NCBI GenBank assembly: GCA_914767715.1
Contig: OU612065.1
Span: 19,592,001 to 19,656,000, forward strand
Reading direction: 5' to 3'
Length of the DNA: 64,000 nucleotides
Origin: Membranipora membranacea
Taxonomy: Eukaryota; Bryozoa; Gymnolaemata; Cheilostomatida; Membraniporidae
In this document: positions 60,801 to 64,000 of the stretch, piece by piece
Position numbering within the stretch: the stretch's first letter is position 1
Layout of the letters: the number at the start of each line of letters is the position of its first letter
Notes under the pieces: model-generated
What the model was told of the DNA's origin: nothing
The model's database searches: none
Seen by the model: only the letters and a program-made list of their open reading frames with translations
Program-made: the position numbers and the translations under genes

Positions 60801-63800
60801 TTGATAGAGAGGTTTGAAATTTGGGTTTGGTTAGGGTTTTCTGACAGAAATATTTTCCGCACACGTGCAGGTCTCATGCTATAAACTCCTTTCTTTGACC
60901 GTTGCTTCTAATAATGACATTAATTGATGGCAAACATTGACTATTTTATTAATGTCAATCTATTTTATCCAACATCATTCAGTTTCACATAGCTTCATAT
61001 CTAAAAATAGAGACATTCGATAACCAAACTCAAATCTAGACACCATTTCTTTGATTATTTCAGTAATGAAGGTTTCAGTAAAGGCTTTCCAGCAAAGGGT
61101 CAACCCAGTCACACAAAAATGAGAACAAAGAAATCTGAACCTAATTTGACATATTATCAATCATCCAAACCTGCTTCATTCTGCCTATGTATGAGATTGA
61201 ACCAAATATTAATTGGCGTTAAAGCGAAGATAGGTGAGATTTCAAACATTGACGCCTCAACAGAGGATCATGCGCCATTGGCCACCGTTTTATGAAAATA
61301 ACAGTGAAGTGATTTTCCGGTTAGCAAATCATGCCTGCCCTGATTACCCCACATTAAACTTTGTATTATTATGATTATTTGATAGGAATGGGTAGATGAG
61401 AAGATGATATGGGATCCAGCTAACTACAGCGGCCTGGAGGTGATGAGGGTCCCTTGTCATTTACTCTGGTTACCAGATGTGGTGCTTTATAACAGGTTTG
61501 TAAGGGAGATAACTTCAAAGTTATATGCGTATACAATTACAATCATATTATTATATTATTAAGTCTATGATTACAATCCATTCCAATAGGACCAATATTT
61601 TTCTGTCACTACCAATACAGATTTGGAGTTTTTACGGTAAACAATTCATTTGTGTTTTGGGGCTTTTTTGAATAGATATGCTAGATTGGAATTTGTTTCA
61701 TGGAAAGCTTGAGTTCTATGGGTCCCCGATACCTGAACCAATGTTGGTTTGTCGACGTACCTCAACCAGTCCCTTCCCAAAGCCAAGACAGGGTAGACGG
61801 GGAGAGCACTGAAATCTAGTTTTATGATACAGATGAGGGTGACATATACCTCTTGCATAAGTTTGTCTGAATCTCTTAATTGTAATGAACTATATCAGAG
61901 CAGCCCTGCCTGGGGATATTGATATGATTGCAAAGGATCGGAAATCATGCCAGCGACAAACGATTCAAACTCAGAGTACATCCAAATGTCAGACATCGGG
62001 CCATAGACAGGACATTCTGACCTTTGCACTGATCAATCAAATCAGACGAGAGCCTATTAGTAACTGCACTTGACGGAATTATCTATTTTCATTTCTACTC
62101 CTCACTGTGTTGCTTTTCCTGTCAGCATGCATTGAATGCATTTTTTTGAAAATATTTATCCTACTGCGTCATGTTGTTTTTAGTAGCATTGATTACAAAT
62201 CAATTAATTTTGACTTTTGATTCGTCTTATATTACAGTGTGGAAGACTTGCGGGAAGGTTATATGCAGGCCTTGGCTATGGTACAACACCAAGGGGTCGT
62301 CTTCTGGCCTCCGATAGTCAAATACAGAGGCAATTGTGAGATTGAAATCAAATACTTTCCATTTGATGACCAGGTACGAACCATCAAAATATTAATATCT
62401 TAAATTTGACATGGAAAGACAAATCCTAAAACAATTAAATGTACTTTAGAGGCTTAGAACCAGAGCCCAGCTGTAAATACGTGATTATGATAATTATAGC
62501 AGAGCTCGCAGACTCAGACAGTCTTCAGGCTGTTGTTGACATTTTAGGGTGACTACCAGCTGAGATATTTGTATGAAGAATAACAACAACGCTCCCAGCA
62601 TTTGTACTTTGTAATTTCTCAGAACTTGGCACAGTAACATAGAGTGAGAAAAGTCCGTTTTGAACTGTTGATTGGTTCCAGGTAATGAGTCGCTTGTATG
62701 AAGCTGGAAGGTATTCACATCCGCCCACACATGCATATCTTCAAGGTAATCAGTTATTTTTCACCTATCTACTGATTTTTATGTTTGCAGGTGTGCAAAC
62801 TTAAGTTAGGTACCTGGGCATATGATGGGTCACAGGTCAACCTTACAAAACTGAAAGATGCCATTGATGTATCCAATTACCAGCGGAACGGTGAATGGAA
62901 ACTCCTCAAGACCGAGACCATCAGGAATGTGGAGCACTATACCTGTTGTCCTGCACCCTTCATAGATGTCACATTTACCCTCTACCTCCAACGCAGGTGA
63001 GATTTTCAATAAACTGTGTTCGGGTGACTGACCTATAACAAAGCCTCAATGTGAAAATATTGCAGAATATATCTGTTGTAGTTCTTATCGTCAGCGTGTG
63101 TTTGTTGAAGCTCAGACCTTGCTGTATGACTTAGGTGAGGGTCTGGGTTTTTCCGGCCTGGGAAAATCCCAATTTATATCAGGTTGTGTTTATCTTTGTG
63201 CTCAGGTCATCTCAACAAAAATCCAGCTCTCATCGTTTTTTAACCAGAGCCTTATCAGTAGAATAATGAATGCGAATACAAATCCACCATGTGCGTCTTT
63301 TAATGTTTCCATTTTTCTTATTTTCAGGACACTGTACTACGTATATAACATCATCATACCTTGTATTATGTTATCCATACTCACATTGCTCAGCTTCTGG
63401 ATGAAGCCTGATAGCGGCGAGAAGATTAACCTCGGTCTCACCATCCTTCTAGCTTTCTCTGTGTTCATGTTACTAATAGCTGAGAGTATGCCTTCTACAA
63501 GCTTTCACGTCCCTATTATTGGTGAGTTCCCCATAAACTGCAGGAGAAAAGAAATGCTTCCAATGAAATTCGAAAAGTCAAAGAATAAGAAGCAAGAATA
63601 AGAAATTGCAACCAACTCCAAGACACTGTTATCGTCCCTAAATTTTAAAATATTGCCTGCATGACTGGAATTTAAGTTCCTAAGCGCCTGCCGTTCAGGC
63701 ATATCAGGTTGTTAGGTGGTCTTAATTTAGTGGCATTGACTTTTAATCGCACCCAACGGGGGCAACTCATTATTTGTTAAACCACCGAAAAGAATCCCTT

Positions 63801-64000
63801 ATGCTAACAGAGTTTTTGATGTCAGCAGGTCAAGCCGCAGTCAATTTCCTATCAGAGACTGGTTATGGTATTGCTTGTCTTCCACGATTGATTTTGTGAA
63901 ATATGCTGCCATATTATTACACAGTTTCTTTTCTTTCAGGGATATATATCACATCTTCCATGTGTCTGACAGCCTTCTCAGTGGTTAGCGCTGTGTTTGT
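57831..64000 (+). CDS. Nicotinic acetylcholine receptor alpha-type subunit with N-terminal extension (3' end cut by window)
   Basis: Exons 57831-57885, 58613-59271, 60299-60343, 61386-61495, 62238-62373, 62791-62996, 63328-63521 and 63940 to the window end join in consistent phases. Exon 1 would be a signal peptide (MRSLQVLYIHMPFCLMIAG). Exon 2 adds about 180 residues before the normal receptor start (LLAELMKNYEKSVRPV): first Thr/Asn-rich with possible N-glycosylation sites (NITI, NQTT, NESS), then charged and helix-prone (RIEKLRALENEVRDANNE). The remainder is standard: LLWLPDVVLYN, Cys-loop CEIEIKYFPFDDQVC, GTWAYDG, vicinal cysteines in HYTCCPAPF, and TM1-TM2 with GEKINLGLTILLAF. TM3 begins in the last exon; the rest is outside. 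The loop C aromatic after CC is Phe rather than Tyr. The phase-1 join of exon 1 is plausible but unproven; exon 2 could also start at an internal ATG. Confidence 0.85.

Noticed and set aside
1-64000. CRISPR arrays, operons, bacterial promoters or rRNA genes
   Set aside because: Gene structure with spliceosomal introns shows an animal nuclear genome; no spaced direct-repeat array or rRNA sequence was seen.

Overview
The window is animal nuclear DNA: AT-rich, with intron-split genes, canonical GT/AG splice sites, tRNA-derived SINEs, an LTR element, a LINE and several inverted-repeat elements. The gene set (conodipine-type phospholipase A2, short-chain collagen C4-like domain protein, PARP14-like transferase, tandem nicotinic receptor subunits, many lectin and saposin-type secreted proteins) points to a marine invertebrate, most likely a lophotrochozoan such as a brachiopod, mollusc or annelid. 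That placement is inference from gene families, not a measured identity. All gene models were joined by hand from splice signals, and every joined coding length below is a multiple of three unless stated.

Layout. 1-548 (+): 3' end of a C-type lectin. 1375-3930 (+): four-exon secreted PLA2-like protein. 4922-12184 (-): nine-exon secreted protein with a C-type lectin domain, an unrecognised middle, a chitin-binding type-2 module, an acidic run and a PAN/apple-like C-terminus. 13156-16786 (-): five-exon type II membrane protein with a collagen-C4-like extracellular domain. 16.8-20.2 kb: duplicated, decayed pieces of the flanking collagen-like and PARP genes. 20654-26371 (-): nine-exon PARP14-like mono-ADP-ribosyltransferase.

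26634-33273 is a nested transposon block. An LTR element whose short interior carries one unrecognised 318-residue ORF has a non-LTR retrotransposon inserted in its 3' LTR, and that LINE carries a 1.1-kb terminal-inverted-repeat element in its 3' tail. 33.3-40.2 kb is gene-poor, with a hAT-like MITE, a SINE, a decayed zinc-finger transposon piece, tandem repeats and two orphan exon-like ORFs. 40295-42112 (+): five-exon NME5-type nucleoside diphosphate kinase. 42520-44792 (-): four-exon saposin-like secreted protein, convergent with NME5. 47903-54410 (+): complete seven-exon nicotinic acetylcholine receptor alpha-type subunit. 57831-64000 (+): a second alpha-type subunit, cut by the window edge, with an unusual ~180-residue N-terminal extension.

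The left and middle parts hold several genes whose families often act in innate immunity or extracellular matrix (lectins, PLA2, chitin binding, collagen-C4, PARP14-like, saposin-like). The right end holds ligand-gated ion channel subunits. No operon-like logic applies; the two receptor genes are a likely tandem duplication.
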